64,000 nucleotides of DNA, from the NCBI GenBank assembly GCA_025266875.1, contig JALLLT010000001.1, forward strand, positions 248,001-312,000, in the 5' to 3' direction. The DNA is from Fennellomyces sp. T-0311 (taxonomy: Eukaryota > Mucoromycota > Mucoromycetes > Mucorales > Lichtheimiaceae). Below, one piece after another: positions 11,111-22,753 of this stretch. The position numbers and the translations under genes are program-made. Numbering within the stretch: position 1 is the first letter of the stretch; every line of letters starts with the position of its first letter. The notes under the pieces are model-generated. The model made no database searches. It worked only from the letters and a program-made list of their open reading frames with translations, and was not told where the DNA came from.

Positions 11111-12543
11111 CTAACCATCCACGCAAGTCTGAATCAATGTTTTCAACAGAATTGACTCATGTTGCTTTGCTACCAAATCATAGCAGGTATGAATGGCGAA
11201 AGTATAAGCTCTAAGCGCTACACCAAACCAAACTAACCTATACCTACCCTACCCTACCCTACCCTTCTTTACCCGAAACCCTACTATACTTATAACTATC
11301 TCATAAATCTCTCTTTCTCTTTATAGTAGACGAATATAAAGCATAAATATATAGTAAAGATAATAAAGTAGATATGTATGAAGCAGGGAAGAGCTCTGCT
11401 ATCTATTACTGAGGAGGGGTGGTGTTAAATAAAGGACCCACTCAGAGATAGTATGTAAGGTCTGTAATCCATGGCAGACAAAAATACAACATAAAGCACA
11501 TCGTGCGAAAATACTGGTTCAAGAAGATATAGACTAACATATGTAAATACTTGCCCTGTGGATTATTCTCGAGTATGGATAGCTGTCTTCGAGTCACCTT
11601 CAATGGTAATTCAAAAAATTCTAAAGAAGCAATACCTTTGATATGTAAGGGAAGTACGCAATTCTAGCAAATAGGCTTGGTACTATTTCACGGACTACTA
11701 TCCCGGTATAAGTTATGCAAAAAAAAACAATTTGCACGTTATGCCTTAAGCAAAGCTGGTGAGGAGATAAAGCAATTCTGACATATATATGAATATATAA
11801 GTTGTATCGTATGTATCTACTGCTCAAAAGCTTCACCATACGTACCTGCGTCGATGGATGCTCGAATCCATTATATTTTCGACCAGTTGTTCAGCCACAT
11901 CATTGGAACCAACACTGGGAAGACAAAAGTAGCAGGGTAAATTCTCAAACAGAAACCCACTATTGTTTTGTGTTTGGGGGCGATTCCTCCGGCACCCTGC
12001 GAAACTACGAATGTAGAAAAGATAAAGTAATATGGTCTGTCATATCCAATATGTTCGCTGTATGAAAGGTGTATATGCCTATAGCCAACTGCATTACAGA
12101 ATTCCATTGCTGTGGTTTGTGAAGGCCGCCACTGTAAAAGAAAATTAAAAACACGGCCTGAGGCTCACAGACATCTCAGTGATACGAAAAAAAGTAAACA
12201 TTCACAAAGATCCATACGTTCTCTGGATTGATCCCAAAAAAACTGCATGTAAGCATAGTAATAAAAAAATGTAGCAAAACCTGCCAGACAGACATACTTT
12301 TGCAACCTTTTGAGGTCGTCCAATATGATTCTTGCGGAATAACCGAAAAACTTTTTTCAAGAGCAGAGGAACAAATAGAAATGAGAGCAACGAAAAAAAC
12401 CCAGCGTAATTTACAAAAAAGGAAGGTAGTTTTCGACCCCATTTTTTTAATAATACCAGTTGTTGGATTAAGTACGTCGCTAAGCTCTTTTTGTCGTTAA
12501 TATATACGTAGAGTTTAGGTAGTTAGGCCGAGTTGACTCACCG
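11111..12543. other. Spacer without a supported gene
   Basis: AT-rich sequence with a CCTAC/ACCCT microrepeat near 11235-11290 (words such as ACCCTACCCTACCCT) and many short open frames. None shows a recognisable domain or paired splice sites. I see no RNA gene. It separates the Helitron cluster from the Tnp2/KDZ-type transposon. Confidence 0.4.
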
Positions 12544-12712
12544 TTGAGTGACCCGAAGCGTAGCGCAGGGGCTCAATCAGTCGAGCGCAGCGAGACAGGT
12601 GACGACTCGGCCATAGGGCTTAGGTTACGCGCCGGCTTACCGTTGAATGACCCGAAGCGCAGCGAAGGGGATCATTCAGTCGAGCGCAGCGAGACGGGTG
12701 ACGCGCTCGTAT
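12544..12712 (+). repeat. Two tandem copies of a GC-rich palindromic terminus
   Basis: Two related units, about 12541-12612 and 12642-12712, share GTTGA(G/A)TGACCCGAAGCG, a GGGG(C/A)TCA(A/T)TCAGTCGAG core and GCGCAGCGAGAC(A/G)GGTGACG. Each can fold, because TTGAATGA pairs with TCATTCA. The second ends GCGCTCG directly before TATATAG, the same target-like word found next to the Helitron end at 5596. They resemble the terminus at 10979-11110 in the opposite orientation. The stop of the neighbouring transposase frame falls inside this stretch. Confidence 0.55.
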
Positions 12713-15615
12713 ATAGTAAAAGCAAATATTCAACGAATTTGTGTTTTCTACTTACCACCATATTGATGTTTAAAAACAAAATAGCCTCTCCAAAAAATGT
12801 TTTATAGTTCGTACCGGAGACTTTGCTGCTTCGCGGGCAATTATTGACAGGTAGCGTTATTTTCAAATATGTGCCATGATCCAGAGATTTGGGGTCGATA
12901 GTAAGGCGGCAATCATATGACGATCCTGCTTTGTACAATCGCTTTCCGATGGTGATATTTGTGTTGAGCGGCGGTAACGAACTAATCTTTTTCAGTTTTC
13001 GAACTCTACCCCAGAACTTGCGCAGGTAGAGCATAAGATTTACATCAGAATAATGGTCAACTGACGCCGGAGAAAGATTGGGGCCCCATAGTTCTGGAGC
13101 ATTTGGCGCAGTATCGACACAGACTGCAGACTTTGTTCGCACATTCTTTTGTGGCGGTGACGTTCGACTATCAATTTTGTTTATAAATTTGCGCGCTGCC
13201 ACTGCCGTTAGCCGGTTTCCAGCGTGTTTTCCAGGTGCTCGAGTTGATTTGATCCTTCGACCATAAAATCCTACGGCACGCTCCATACTTCGAGTACCAT
13301 ATCCACGCAACGGTCCTAATTGTCTCAATGCTTCCGGAACGTGTCGTAAATAGTGAAAATTACAGTGTAGAGGTTTGTTGGAAGTTCCTCACGCGCATAA
13401 TCATGCCACTGTTTCACACATCTATTTTCGAGTATATGTAAGTATATCTTCGGATTATCACACGAAAGCCCTACTCCTCGATATTGTTGATCGATTGCTT
13501 TGTCTGCTGCCATGAAAGAGAGATTGAGCATGCTTTCATGAGCTGCGCAAGAGCATTCACAGCTTCCGTAGGACATGCTGCGCGTTCCAGTTGCTCAATG
13601 ACAATTGTGGGGATGATGTAAAGAAGCGAGTCGATATAATCTACTGCACGTACGTCCTCGGTCCGAGATAGGATATCCTTCACTTTTCCATCGAAAGTTC
13701 CAGGCCAGTATGACATCGAGTTTTTGATCGCAGTGCTTACCGACATTTGCTGAGCTTTTGTAAGCAGGTATGGGGCACGGAGTATAGGGTTAGTTATCAT
13801 ACTCCACAGCGATGGACCGATATTACAACCATAAAGATGCATTTCATCTAGTCCATAAAAAAATGGCCCATGAAAAGACTTTAGAGCCGCAAATGGAGAG
13901 GGAGACTTCAAGTTGCGAGTCTTTAAAAGTTACAAAATTTAGAATTTAGTAACGCATCTAATGTGACATAGTCAGACTTACAGGGTCTCCTTGTTGATAA
14001 TCGGTTATTTGTCGTAACGGGTTCAGGTTCTCCGATCCTGGATAGTAGCGGCCATAGCCTGTTGATTTTCCATCCGCACTTCCAATCTTCCGACGCTCAA
14101 TAGATACAGCACTCTCTTCTCGTACTGACGGTATTATGCACACTCGACATCCAAAGGTGGACTGATGGCCATCATGATGCGCAAGCGATGCAGCACCTGG
14201 AATGTCACCAGTAGCTATGACCAGATGTACCTTGAAACTTCGTATCACACCACCATCACACTTGACATCCATCCTTTTGCTCTCAAGTTGCGTCAATTCT
14301 TCAATCAACGGTGCCAGAAATGAATCCAAGTTTCCTTCTTTTGCGGTGGCAGGTATAATGCATACTTGGATCATATTAATGTCTTTATAACTAGCAATCA
14401 ATGAACTCATTATGCATTAGTTTCTGAACAGCTCAAGTAACTTTTTAACTCATCTGTACCGTTCCTCAGGGGGGGGGTAATTCAGCACCACCAAGTGTAC
14501 TATAGTCATGGATGCTGCACTGTGAATGAAAGGCTGGAATCCGTCAACGTACAGCATCAGTCCGATATCGTAGCGATCCCATGACTTCATCCTATTTAAT
14601 GCATGTCCATCAAAGATATCCTTCATACCTCCTGTTTGAGATAGCATTGTTGATGCATTGTGTAGTTCCTTTCTAGTAGCAGAATGACTGATGAGCGTCG
14701 CGAGTTGCTCAGAGAGTGGCAGATAACGCATAGTCGCATAAGCAGTCTTCTTATCGCTACAGCGAAATCGAGACTTGTTGCAGGTGGACTTTGGGCACTG
14801 GGTTTCGCGATCATTTAGAAAGTGATGGCAGCCGCTTCGGCAGATGTCATAATCACGCATTATAACGAGATATATCAACGTTAGAAGCTGTTCGGTGAGA
14901 TGTGGAGATAATATGATAGTAAATTCCTTGAAAGGATCGTTTGTGCCTGCTGTCGCTAGGGTGGTAACATCGTTTATATGCGTGACTAGTTCTTCGTATG
15001 CGGCACGCGATATATTGTGTTTCTCAGTTATAGTGTACAGTTCCAGACTGAGAAGCTCTGAACTTTTCAGTTGTCGTGTAACGGGTGCGACGAATGTCGG
15101 CTTTGGGTTGTTCTCGACATTCAATCCACTTAGAACTACAGCGTCTTCCGACCTCAAATACTCATTCAAAGGTGCTTTGGAGTCTGCTATGTTCACGTCA
15201 GGACTGTCTTCGCGCAACGTTTGGATATTTTCTGTTGGGTCTTGATTGTCATCGTTGTAGTCACCAGGGTCATAGTAGTCATCCTGGCTTTCTTCTGCTG
15301 GAGATCGTTCTCGGTTATCACTGTCATCGGGGTCCTAGCAGATACGTCTTTTTTATTGTGTTCGGCTGCATGATTCAGCGTAGTAAGGCTAAACCCTCGA
15401 GTCTGCGTTAGTTGATTCTCAGTACTAGTCAACGGTGGTCGCGATAAGGAAGATGGAGGACGCGTAGATCGTTCCGGATTGCTAACGTGTCGTCTTTTAC
15501 GCATTTGCTCCTGATCAACTGCCTTATCAATAAACTTTTCCTTGTAGCATGCCGCTTTGTGTTGCTTGATTTCTGAGCGAGTAAACCCTCCGTGGTAGTA
15601 TGGACACCTGTGCAT
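12672..15615 (-). pseudogene. Tnp2/KDZ (CACTA-like) transposase, one frameshift
   Basis: Reconstructed exons: 15615-15346, 15283-14460, 14390-13982, 13920-13475 and 13421-12672, with GT-AG introns of 62, 69, 61 and 53 nt. The N-terminus (about residues 1-25) has a C/H-rich zinc-finger-like stretch, CPYYHGGFTRSEIKQH. Next come an acidic linker and a transposase core with DGFQPF, NMIQVCIIP, GDIPGA and FGCRVC, typical of the Transposase_21/Tnp2 and related KDZ families. The C-terminal part has SMERAVGFYG, as in many Mucoromycota transposon proteins. One base appears missing near 13359-13362, where the frame must shift to continue from LYTV into FHYLRHVPEALR; otherwise the gene is open. Terminal inverted repeats were not located, so element borders are unknown. 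Assignment between the CACTA and KDZ groups is uncertain. Confidence 0.65.
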
Positions 15616-15724
15616 TTGTGTGGATGTAGGTATAGTGGGGTAGCACTTTTTTCCAAGCAGCTTTTTTTTAAGTCAGCTAGTTTTTCTTTTTCGTCTAATA
15701 CCTTTTACGCAATAAATCATCGAA

Positions 15725-16978
15725 ATGCCTCGTCTCAGTATTGCAAAGGTCAAACAAGAGGGTTCTTCGGTACAATCAAATGCGCCTGCAAAGAAGGCTG
15801 CTTCTGTGCAAAAAAGAACCACAACGAAGTCAGCAAACAAAAGCTCAGGTGTTACGATGCGTGACCTCATGAACGAAGTCGATGAGCCCAAGAGTCAGGT
15901 TGTGTCCTTGACATAGGATGTCAACACTATGACTGGTGCGATGGAATGCATTGAAAGTACTCTTGAATACGTCAAACAAGAACAGAATACCAAATTTGAA
16001 GGCGTTGTGTCAAACATCCAAGAGCTGATTGGGTCCGTGAAATCTGTTCTCACCCAGCGGTCATCGGAGACAAGCGATTCAGGCGCAGATGAAAACGCTC
16101 AGCACGACTCGACTGTCGTTCCGGCGCCAAGAAAGTACATTGTGGCAAAAGGGCAACGCAAGTCAAAGAAACTTCCAGTACGCAAGCCGCACATTTTGCA
16201 GCTTGTCATCAAGCCAACTCGGAAGGGCATGAAAGACATGACGGCACTGGCGTTATATTGCAACATGCGAAACGAGAGGAAAGTCGCGTTGGACAACCTG
16301 GAAGCGAGGTTACAAGCAACAAATGGCAATTCAGAGCGCGAACAATGTAAGACTGTTATGCATTCAAACGTAGAACTGGACTTGGATGAGGGTCAAAGCG
16401 ATGCAGATAGCGAGGACATACAAGAATTTCAGAGCCAAGCAGGTGATGAGGATTTGGAACGAGTTCAATGCGATGTAGAGGATGAATGCCCTGAGGAAGA
16501 TCATGGAGAAGCTTATGATCATGAAAGTGAGGGAGAGTATGATGTTTCTGAGGATGAACAGACAGAAGAGGGTCAAGACGAGCAGAAAGACGAAGACGAC
16601 GAATCAATCCCTGAAGACGAAGCAGTCTCTGAAGACGACGATGCTCATGCAAATAGTGCTGCGCAAGACACTCGTGTAGACATAGCTGATATGACATAGG
16701 CTTCAATTCCGGAGCATGAACGCAAAAGCACTATCCTTGCCTATGAAGCCTGCGTACTTGAGGTAGTCAAAATTGACTTATCGACATGCGAAGCACATTG
16801 GGCAGCTGTGCATATATTGGAAGAGGGTTGGAACAATCGGTCAAAGAACATGAAAGGTGGTACCAAGACGAAAAAGCGACCTGGTAAGGATCGAGTCCCT
16901 TCTGAACAACCTCAACCTAACGACAAGCATGCAATGACGAGCGATTCGCTAGGTATGTTTCGAGCATTTGGTCAGTAA
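15725..16978 (+). pseudogene. Acidic transposon accessory protein, two in-frame TAG codons
   Basis: One frame of 418 codons runs from ATG at 15725 to TAA at 16976-16978, interrupted only by TAG at codons 64 (15914) and 325 (16697). It starts 109 bases upstream of, and divergent from, the transposase start at 15615, as expected for a transposon's second gene. The product would have a lysine/serine-rich basic N-terminus, a middle part with RKPHILQLVIKPTRKGMKD, and a strongly acidic segment (about residues 210-320, runs of E and D) before a short basic tail with GTKTKKRPGKD. I do not recognise the family. Both TAG codons would be CAG (Gln) with one C-to-T change. Confidence 0.55.
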
Positions 16979-17709
16979 AAACAGATCTCATGGGGTATCT
17001 TTACTAGCCATTCTTCCAGTACCGAGGCACATTGAATACAACTTGACACGCCTTTCTCAGCATGGTAAATATTATTGATGTTTCTGCGGTTGACATGTGG
17101 GTTGCGAATGGCTTATAAGATCTCTTTAGAGACCAATATCCCAATGTCAACCATTTGCTAAAAAAACACAGATACCAACCATTCAGTACCTTCTGTCCAT
17201 ACTATTCCATAGCTTAGCTATATAGCACATTAAAATAAATAAAATAGGTCGTGTTTACATATAAGAATTACACAAAAAACTCTATATAGACGGTTAAAAG
17301 CGACTGATTTAGACTAATGGGCATCTCATGTTTCGCTTGGTTTTTCCTGGTAAACAGCTGTTATAGGTTTTTATAGGTTTTTCTCGATTTGGTTTTTTCA
17401 CGTAAATTGTCAAAATCCACCTGAAATTTACCGACCAGAAAATAACCAACCTCAACCAATCTTAACCGACTTTTTTTACTGCTGTGTATATGTTAAATGT
17501 ATAAACTAAAGCTATTAACGGTGCAATTGATTCAAAGTGAGAAAGGAAAAATAAGAGAAGATACAAAATGTAAGGCTAGATATATATGTTAAATATATGA
17601 GCTGAAACTATTAGCGCCGCGATTGATACTGGGCTCCCCATTCCATGGGATTCTGCCAAACAAAGTTATTGTCATGCTCCATATACTGTTGGATTTCAAC
17701 AACTTCTTT
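16979..17709. other. Spacer with AT-rich relics
   Basis: No supported gene. 17330-17480 contains repeated TATAGGTTTTTATAGGTTTTTC and AACC-rich words resembling those at 4990-5170. Two similar phrases at 17500-17560 and 17575-17610 (words such as TATGTTAAATGTATAAACT and GTTAAATATATGAGCTGAAACT) suggest a local duplication. The borders of the transposase element must lie somewhere here, but no terminal inverted repeat is obvious. Confidence 0.35.
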
Positions 17710-18256
17710 GCGGTACTCGGCCCAGAGAAACCTTTTTGGCGGCTACCGGTAGCTGTGCAGTTCCGAACTTCAACACCAAACTCCATCCGTTTGGCATTCT
17801 GGACCAGTGGGTTGGTAGGTGCGCGAGTATGTGTATGTTGATTATTAAGCGGCAACGGGTTTTGTCCGCGATTCCTTGGCCTTGATGGGTGCGACAATGT
17901 GTTGTGGTTACATGGTGCGCCAGTGGCGCCACATGAAGTCCGGACAAGCGGGGCCAACATGAAAACTGGGTCTTGAATTATATGCCGCCTCAAGTACCTC
18001 ATTACCACTGCCTTGTCATATAGCCATCCATCACTTGTGCGATCGTTGGGGAGTCTTGTCAAGCCAAAGCCGGAGGTCTTCAGCAACTTGTCAACCGCTT
18101 GGGTTAGCAACCATTTTGAGTGACTCAAAGAAACTATCCCCACGCTCACCACACTTTCTGACCCATCTCTGAGCAGTACAAATACCGATGCCCAATCGTT
18201 ACCTTTCTCAGAAAGAATCGTTCCTTTTCCTTGACGGTATACCGAGTATAATCTCG
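17710..18256. repeat. Segmental direct repeat, unit 1 (about 547 bp)
   Basis: Nearly identical to 18529-19077, both starting GCGGTACTCGGCCCAGAG and ending GAGTATAATCTCG. On the minus strand the unit carries an open frame (17589-18152) with words such as KTSGFGLTRLPND and LRRHIIQDPVFM. The same frame recurs in unit 2 (18515-18973), and a decayed trace lies at 53316-53405. The protein is unrecognised, and an alternative frame upstream (RWVRKCGERGDSFFESL) suggests the original gene is already frameshifted. It is probably a fragment of a transposon gene. Confidence 0.65.
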
Positions 18257-18528
18257 TTCTTCAGTTGCTCCCCACATATGAACGTCTTCATCCCTTGGTC
18301 TATCTATCTGCATTCGACGATGACGAGCTCGCTATCGAAAAGATTCTGAAGTTAAGTTTGGAAGGTTTCCCCGATAGCTGATGTGTGAGGCAACTGTTGC
18401 AACTACTAAAGATACTTCGTCAACAACATAATCCATGGGCTCAAGGTTGCCGGCCTCATCAACAACATTCCCCTGCCCACCTTCAAAAAGAAATGTAAAT
18501 TTCGTGTACGCATGTTATAAAGTGTAAT

Positions 18529-19077
18529 GCGGTACTCGGCCCAGAGAAACCTTTTTGGCGGCTACCGGTAGCTGTGCAAAGTTCCGAACTTCAACACCAA
18601 ACTCCATCCGTTTAGCATTCTGGACCGGTGGATCGTCAGGTGCGCGAGTATGTGTGTGTTGGTTGTTTAACGGCAACGGGTTTTGTCTGCGATTCCTTGG
18701 ACGTGATGGGTGCGACAATGTGTTGTGGTTACATGTTGCGCCAGTAGCGCCACATGAAGTCCGGACAAGCGGGGCCAACATGAAAACTGGATCTTGAATT
18801 ATATGCCGCCTCAAGTACCTCATTACCACTGCCTTGTCATATAGCCATCCATCACTTGTGCGATCGTTGGGGAGTCTTGTCAAGCCAAAGCCGGAGGTCT
18901 TCAGCAACTTGTCAACCGCTTGGGTTAGCAACCATTTTGAGTGACTCAAAAAAACTATCCCCACGCTCACCACACTTTCTGACCCATCTCTGAGCAGTAC
19001 AAATACCGATGCCCAATCGTTATCTTTCTCAGAAAGAGTCGTTCCTTTTCCTTGACGGTATACCGAGTATAATCTCG
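18529..19077. repeat. Segmental direct repeat, unit 2 (about 549 bp)
   Basis: Second copy of the 17710-18256 unit, differing by a few substitutions and a small indel (GTGCAAAGTTCC against GTGCAGTTCC). It ends GAGTATAATCTCG and is immediately followed by the truncated edge of long-repeat copy 2, which begins TGGCATTG. The 272 bases between the units (18257-18528) show no gene. Confidence 0.65.
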
Positions 19078-22000
19078 TGGCATTGTACTGGTGAGAATCC
19101 CGCGGCGGACCCGACTGGCCTCCTCAGCCTGCATTCGCTCGAATTAAGCCACCCGATCCGGAGAGTGCGGCTCGCCTTCGAACACCAATGGTGCTCCTCT
19201 CCGGGGTTCGGATAGCTCTGTTGGGGCGCCTGTTCTGGACCTTGCTGCGGTCATTCTGGCGGAGAAGTTGATGGCGTCGGCGTCGGCGTCGGCGACCTGC
19301 TGTTTAATATCTCCAAGGATACCAACAAGCCCACTTTGCTCCGCCGTGCGATCGTATACCTATTATTAATGGATGTCATTGAATAAAGTAAGTAATCAGT
19401 TGGCACTTGTTTCATCACACGTATTACCTGTTTTACGTCGATCAGCCACTCTTCAACAGCGGCATTGTTGGCGGGGAAGGTCGGTAGCGCATTGCATACA
19501 GCTTCTTGTAATGCGAAAAAAGTGCAAAGTGTCCAATAAATTTCGTCACATTTGAGTTGCTGAACAGCAGGATCGTACTTCAGATTTTCAGGGTGTTGCT
19601 TGGCTATACAGAGGCAAAAGTCGGCAGCACCAAAACCACACCGAGCAACGGTAACCTACTAGATTGTTCAAATTAGCAACAGTAACTGACCGGCCGATTC
19701 TGATATTATTACCTGACTTGACAAATATTGATGGCTATCTTGCGTCTACCAGCTGGCTCAATTCTTCCACGCTATCCGGTGGCTGGAAACTGTTGATAAA
19801 CTGATTGTACGCTTGTAACGTTGCTTCATCCCATGTACCGGCGAAAAAGTCGTATCGATGAAAAAGTTGTATTGGGATTCTGTGCAAACCAGGCTGGACA
19901 GGGTCAACACTGTGATCGGCTTCACGATATGCAGGTAGCGAGTAGCAAACGGAATACTAATTTGTATACCCTCGAGCAAACAGGTCTACGAATGTTGAAA
20001 GTGCGGTGCGGTGGAATGTGTGAAACATAAGATGCAGAAATAGTGGCACGGTACCGGCATTGCTGCCCCAGAAGTCCAAGCTTGAGCGGATGTTTTGGCC
20101 GGTAACATCCTTGTCCGTCATCAGGGTTACAGTGCTACCGTTTGACGTTACCCGGTTTAGGCGTTGCTGCGCGAATCGCAATGTTGACAAACTCCATCGA
20201 ATGCATTGGACCCCGAGTGTTTAGTACGTTGTTGAGCATGAACCGGTAATAGTCATGAAAATGGACTACAATATTTCGTCAAAATGTGCGTGATAATGCG
20301 TAATCGCCACCTACAGCAGGAACCACTTGAATTCCAGAGTCTTGCTAAAGCCGGACAGTTGCGGGAGATGGTTGCCAGTCGATGATAAACCTGCCATGGG
20401 CATGATTCAAGGATAACGTGCCACACGCGGTCATCCAGATATCCTCCAACCAGTTTGCAACGGGACGTTCCTCCAAAGCTTCGATCCAAGGCAATTTGAA
20501 TGATGATTATACGACCCAGTGACAGCGATTTCCCATGAAACGATTCCAGTTGGTATACCGAGAATGAGCAAGAACTCCAAGGTTATTCCAAAGTAACGAG
20601 AGAGGCATCTTGATAATTGACCAGTATATTTTCGAGTTGCAGCAACGATACTCTCATATTGTTGACCCAATCAATGTCAGCCAGGTACTGCTTGAGGTAG
20701 AGATCCAAATGACGGCGGCTCACGCGAGCACAGTAAATCACATTTCGTGGACCATGCAACCTCGGCGCCTTCTGGTAATTCTTCTTGCGTGAACACTCGA
20801 GGAAAGGTGGCGGGGTCAAAGATACACGTGCATCGATTAAGGCATTCACGGCGACGTAATGACAATTGTTCAAGTGGTTCCAAACGAGACGATCAGTGGC
20901 AAATCTTCCTGCTTGTTCGCGTCGACCACCGATGGCTACTTGATAAAGTTGATACGGTTCATTGCGAAAGCTTGAGATGAGAAAAAAAAAAGTAGAAGAA
21001 AAGACCTAGAGAAAAAAGGGCGTTTGTCTGACCTCCTTAAATATGTCGCACTTGCGTAACTCAAGTACCGGTTTCATTGTTTACCAATTCGTTTGCATAT
21101 GGTAATTTACCGCTTCGTTATGTAAACAGTTGTATTCCTGTCTCTTTGTTTTGCAACATCCACAAGAAATGCAACACTGTATTTAATATATCCAAGCAGA
21201 ATATCTAATAATTTATTCCATAGAATGTCACAGTAGAGTTCATATCGAGCAAGGGGCGCCAGGTGATACGAAAATTGTATGGTGGTTGCACTGCAACAAA
21301 TAAAGCAGGGGGTAACCATGCGTGGTAACTTTCTGTGAGCGTCTCCGTCGCCATACAATTGCATAAATAATCGGGCGGGGACCAAAATGGCAGGCCCGAC
21401 TCACAAGCAAAGAGTTCAACTGATGCAACGCCGATCGTGCTTTCCAAAGCCGCAGTTGAAATAAAGAAAACTGCTTATGCATTTTGCTCGCGATGCGAGT
21501 ACTGAAACTTTCTCTCTGTTGCCCATTTTCTTTTGGATTTGCTACGGACACTCCACAAGAATATGACTCGACACTTCTTTTTACGGGAAATAGAAATGGA
21601 AGAAGTACTCCCAAGTGCTTCGAAATAATACTACATCAAGGAGTGCGATCAAATCGATGTGTGAATGCAAGCTGGAACGCCAACGGCTTGTGGAGTTTAA
21701 AGTGGCGCATAGAAAAATAGATGCAGCTTTATCTAAGACGCGGGTCTGGGTACTTTAATCGGGGTACCTGTATATCATCTGTGCCTGTACCGAATTTAGA
21801 TACCTATTCGTCTACACGCATTCATGAAATAAAAACGCGTTACGGGTTTTGAGAGTAGATAAGAAAACGCATGTAGTCTATGCCTAAACATTTGCTTTGT
21901 ATATCAAAGTGTACGAAAAGTAGGAGTGTGGCTCACGTTAGAATTGAGCAACTAGAAAATGCAAAGAAAATTTAAAATACGTAGTTGTCATGACGATGTA

Positions 22001-22262
22001 GTCGTGTTGTTTGTAGTATAAACGGAACATGCACTTAATAACATGGAAAATTGGGCGCATCTGTATTTGGATTCACCGAAGAGAGTGTGTTGACAACAAT
22101 GAAAATAAACGAGTAGCTTTGTGCTACTTTGTACCAGACCAACATGGCCCGGGTACCATGTACGTAGAGGGGGGGGATTAGTTTGTGGATTATCATGCTT
22201 TTGACCCTTTGCATCGGCCTGGACAACTAATCGTACCGCGGATTGCAAATCCTCTTACACCT
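19078..22262 (-). repeat. Long interspersed repeat, copy 2 (minus, truncated)
   Basis: Aligns with 541-3857 of copy 1 (without the 302 bp insertion), in the same orientation. It lacks the LTR at its downstream end, where it joins the 549 bp segmental repeat. Its upstream end stops near 22262, next to the Mutator-like element. Gene-like remnants are again broken; the longest is 20583-20873 minus, containing CHYVAVNALIDARV and PRNVIYCARV. It also has small deletions relative to the other copies near 20010-20060. Confidence 0.6.
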
Positions 22263-22280
22263 GCAGCGATTGGGTTTTAT

Positions 22281-22753
22281 CTCGCGCACACCGTATTTTG
22301 ATCTCGCGCCCACCAGGTACCTCAGTCACTTTAGTAAAATGTTGTGACTATAGGAATCACCTCGCGCACCAAATTCTGTTGTGCTCACGATCAATGAATC
22401 CACGATGCCGTCAATGGACTCAATTACAAAAAAGACATACTTTAATCGAGAACAACTTTACGCCGATCTTAAGCTAGTTGCCGAAGAGGGTGGCTATACT
22501 GTAAAAATTAGCTCGAGCAATTTGAACGCTCAAAACATGGTGGCAACGAATTTTATTTGTGGCCATGGTGGTAAAGCTCGAGGCCGCCGTGATAAAAGCC
22601 AGACAGTTGCCCCAAATGTTAAGGATTCAAATGAGAACAAGAAAACGGTAGTTATAGAAAATAAAGGTACCTACAACGCCATGATTTATATGCGCCTTCT
22701 TGTACTGAATATTTTTACTAAAGCGACTAGGTGACCTGGTGTGCGCGAGGTAA
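22281..22753 (+). mobile_element. Deleted Mutator-like element (MULE) with TIRs
   Basis: The left end has CTCGCGCACACC at 22281, a second CTCGCGCCCACCAGGTACCT at about 22303 and a third CTCGCGCACCA near 22362. The right end (about 22715-22753) carries the inverse, GACCTGGTGTGCGCGAG, so an imperfect TIR of about 40 bp (including TTTAGTAAAA) flanks roughly 0.45 kb. I could not find a 9-11 bp target duplication. The only coding content is a short FAR1/WRKY-GCM1-like DNA-binding domain, so the catalytic part appears to have been lost by internal deletion. Confidence 0.6.
22405..22734 (+). CDS. FAR1/MULE N-terminal DNA-binding domain fragment, 109 aa
   Basis: From the ATG at 22405, the frame encodes a FAR1-type module: YFNREQLYADLKLVAEEGGY, then SSSNLNAQNMVATNFICGHG, then GGKARGRRDKS. 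This spacing (aromatic helix, central positively charged strand, cysteine/histidine, GGK-R-RR tail) is typical of the N-terminus of MULE transposases and of the plant FAR1/FHY3 regulators derived from them. It ends about 30 residues later without a DDE domain. It lies wholly between the TIRs. It could be a truncated transposase or a small DNA-binding peptide; expression is unknown. Confidence 0.55.
   Translation: MPSMDSITKKTYFNREQLYADLKLVAEEGGYTVKISSSNLNAQNMVATNFICGHGGKARGRRDKSQTVAPNVKDSNENKKTVVIENKGTYNAMIYMRLLVLNIFTKATR

Noticed and set aside
15725..16978. TAG used as a sense codon (alternative genetic code)
   Set aside because: All host genes here end normally, two TAG codons in a transposon gene are better explained by decay, and nothing else supports recoding.
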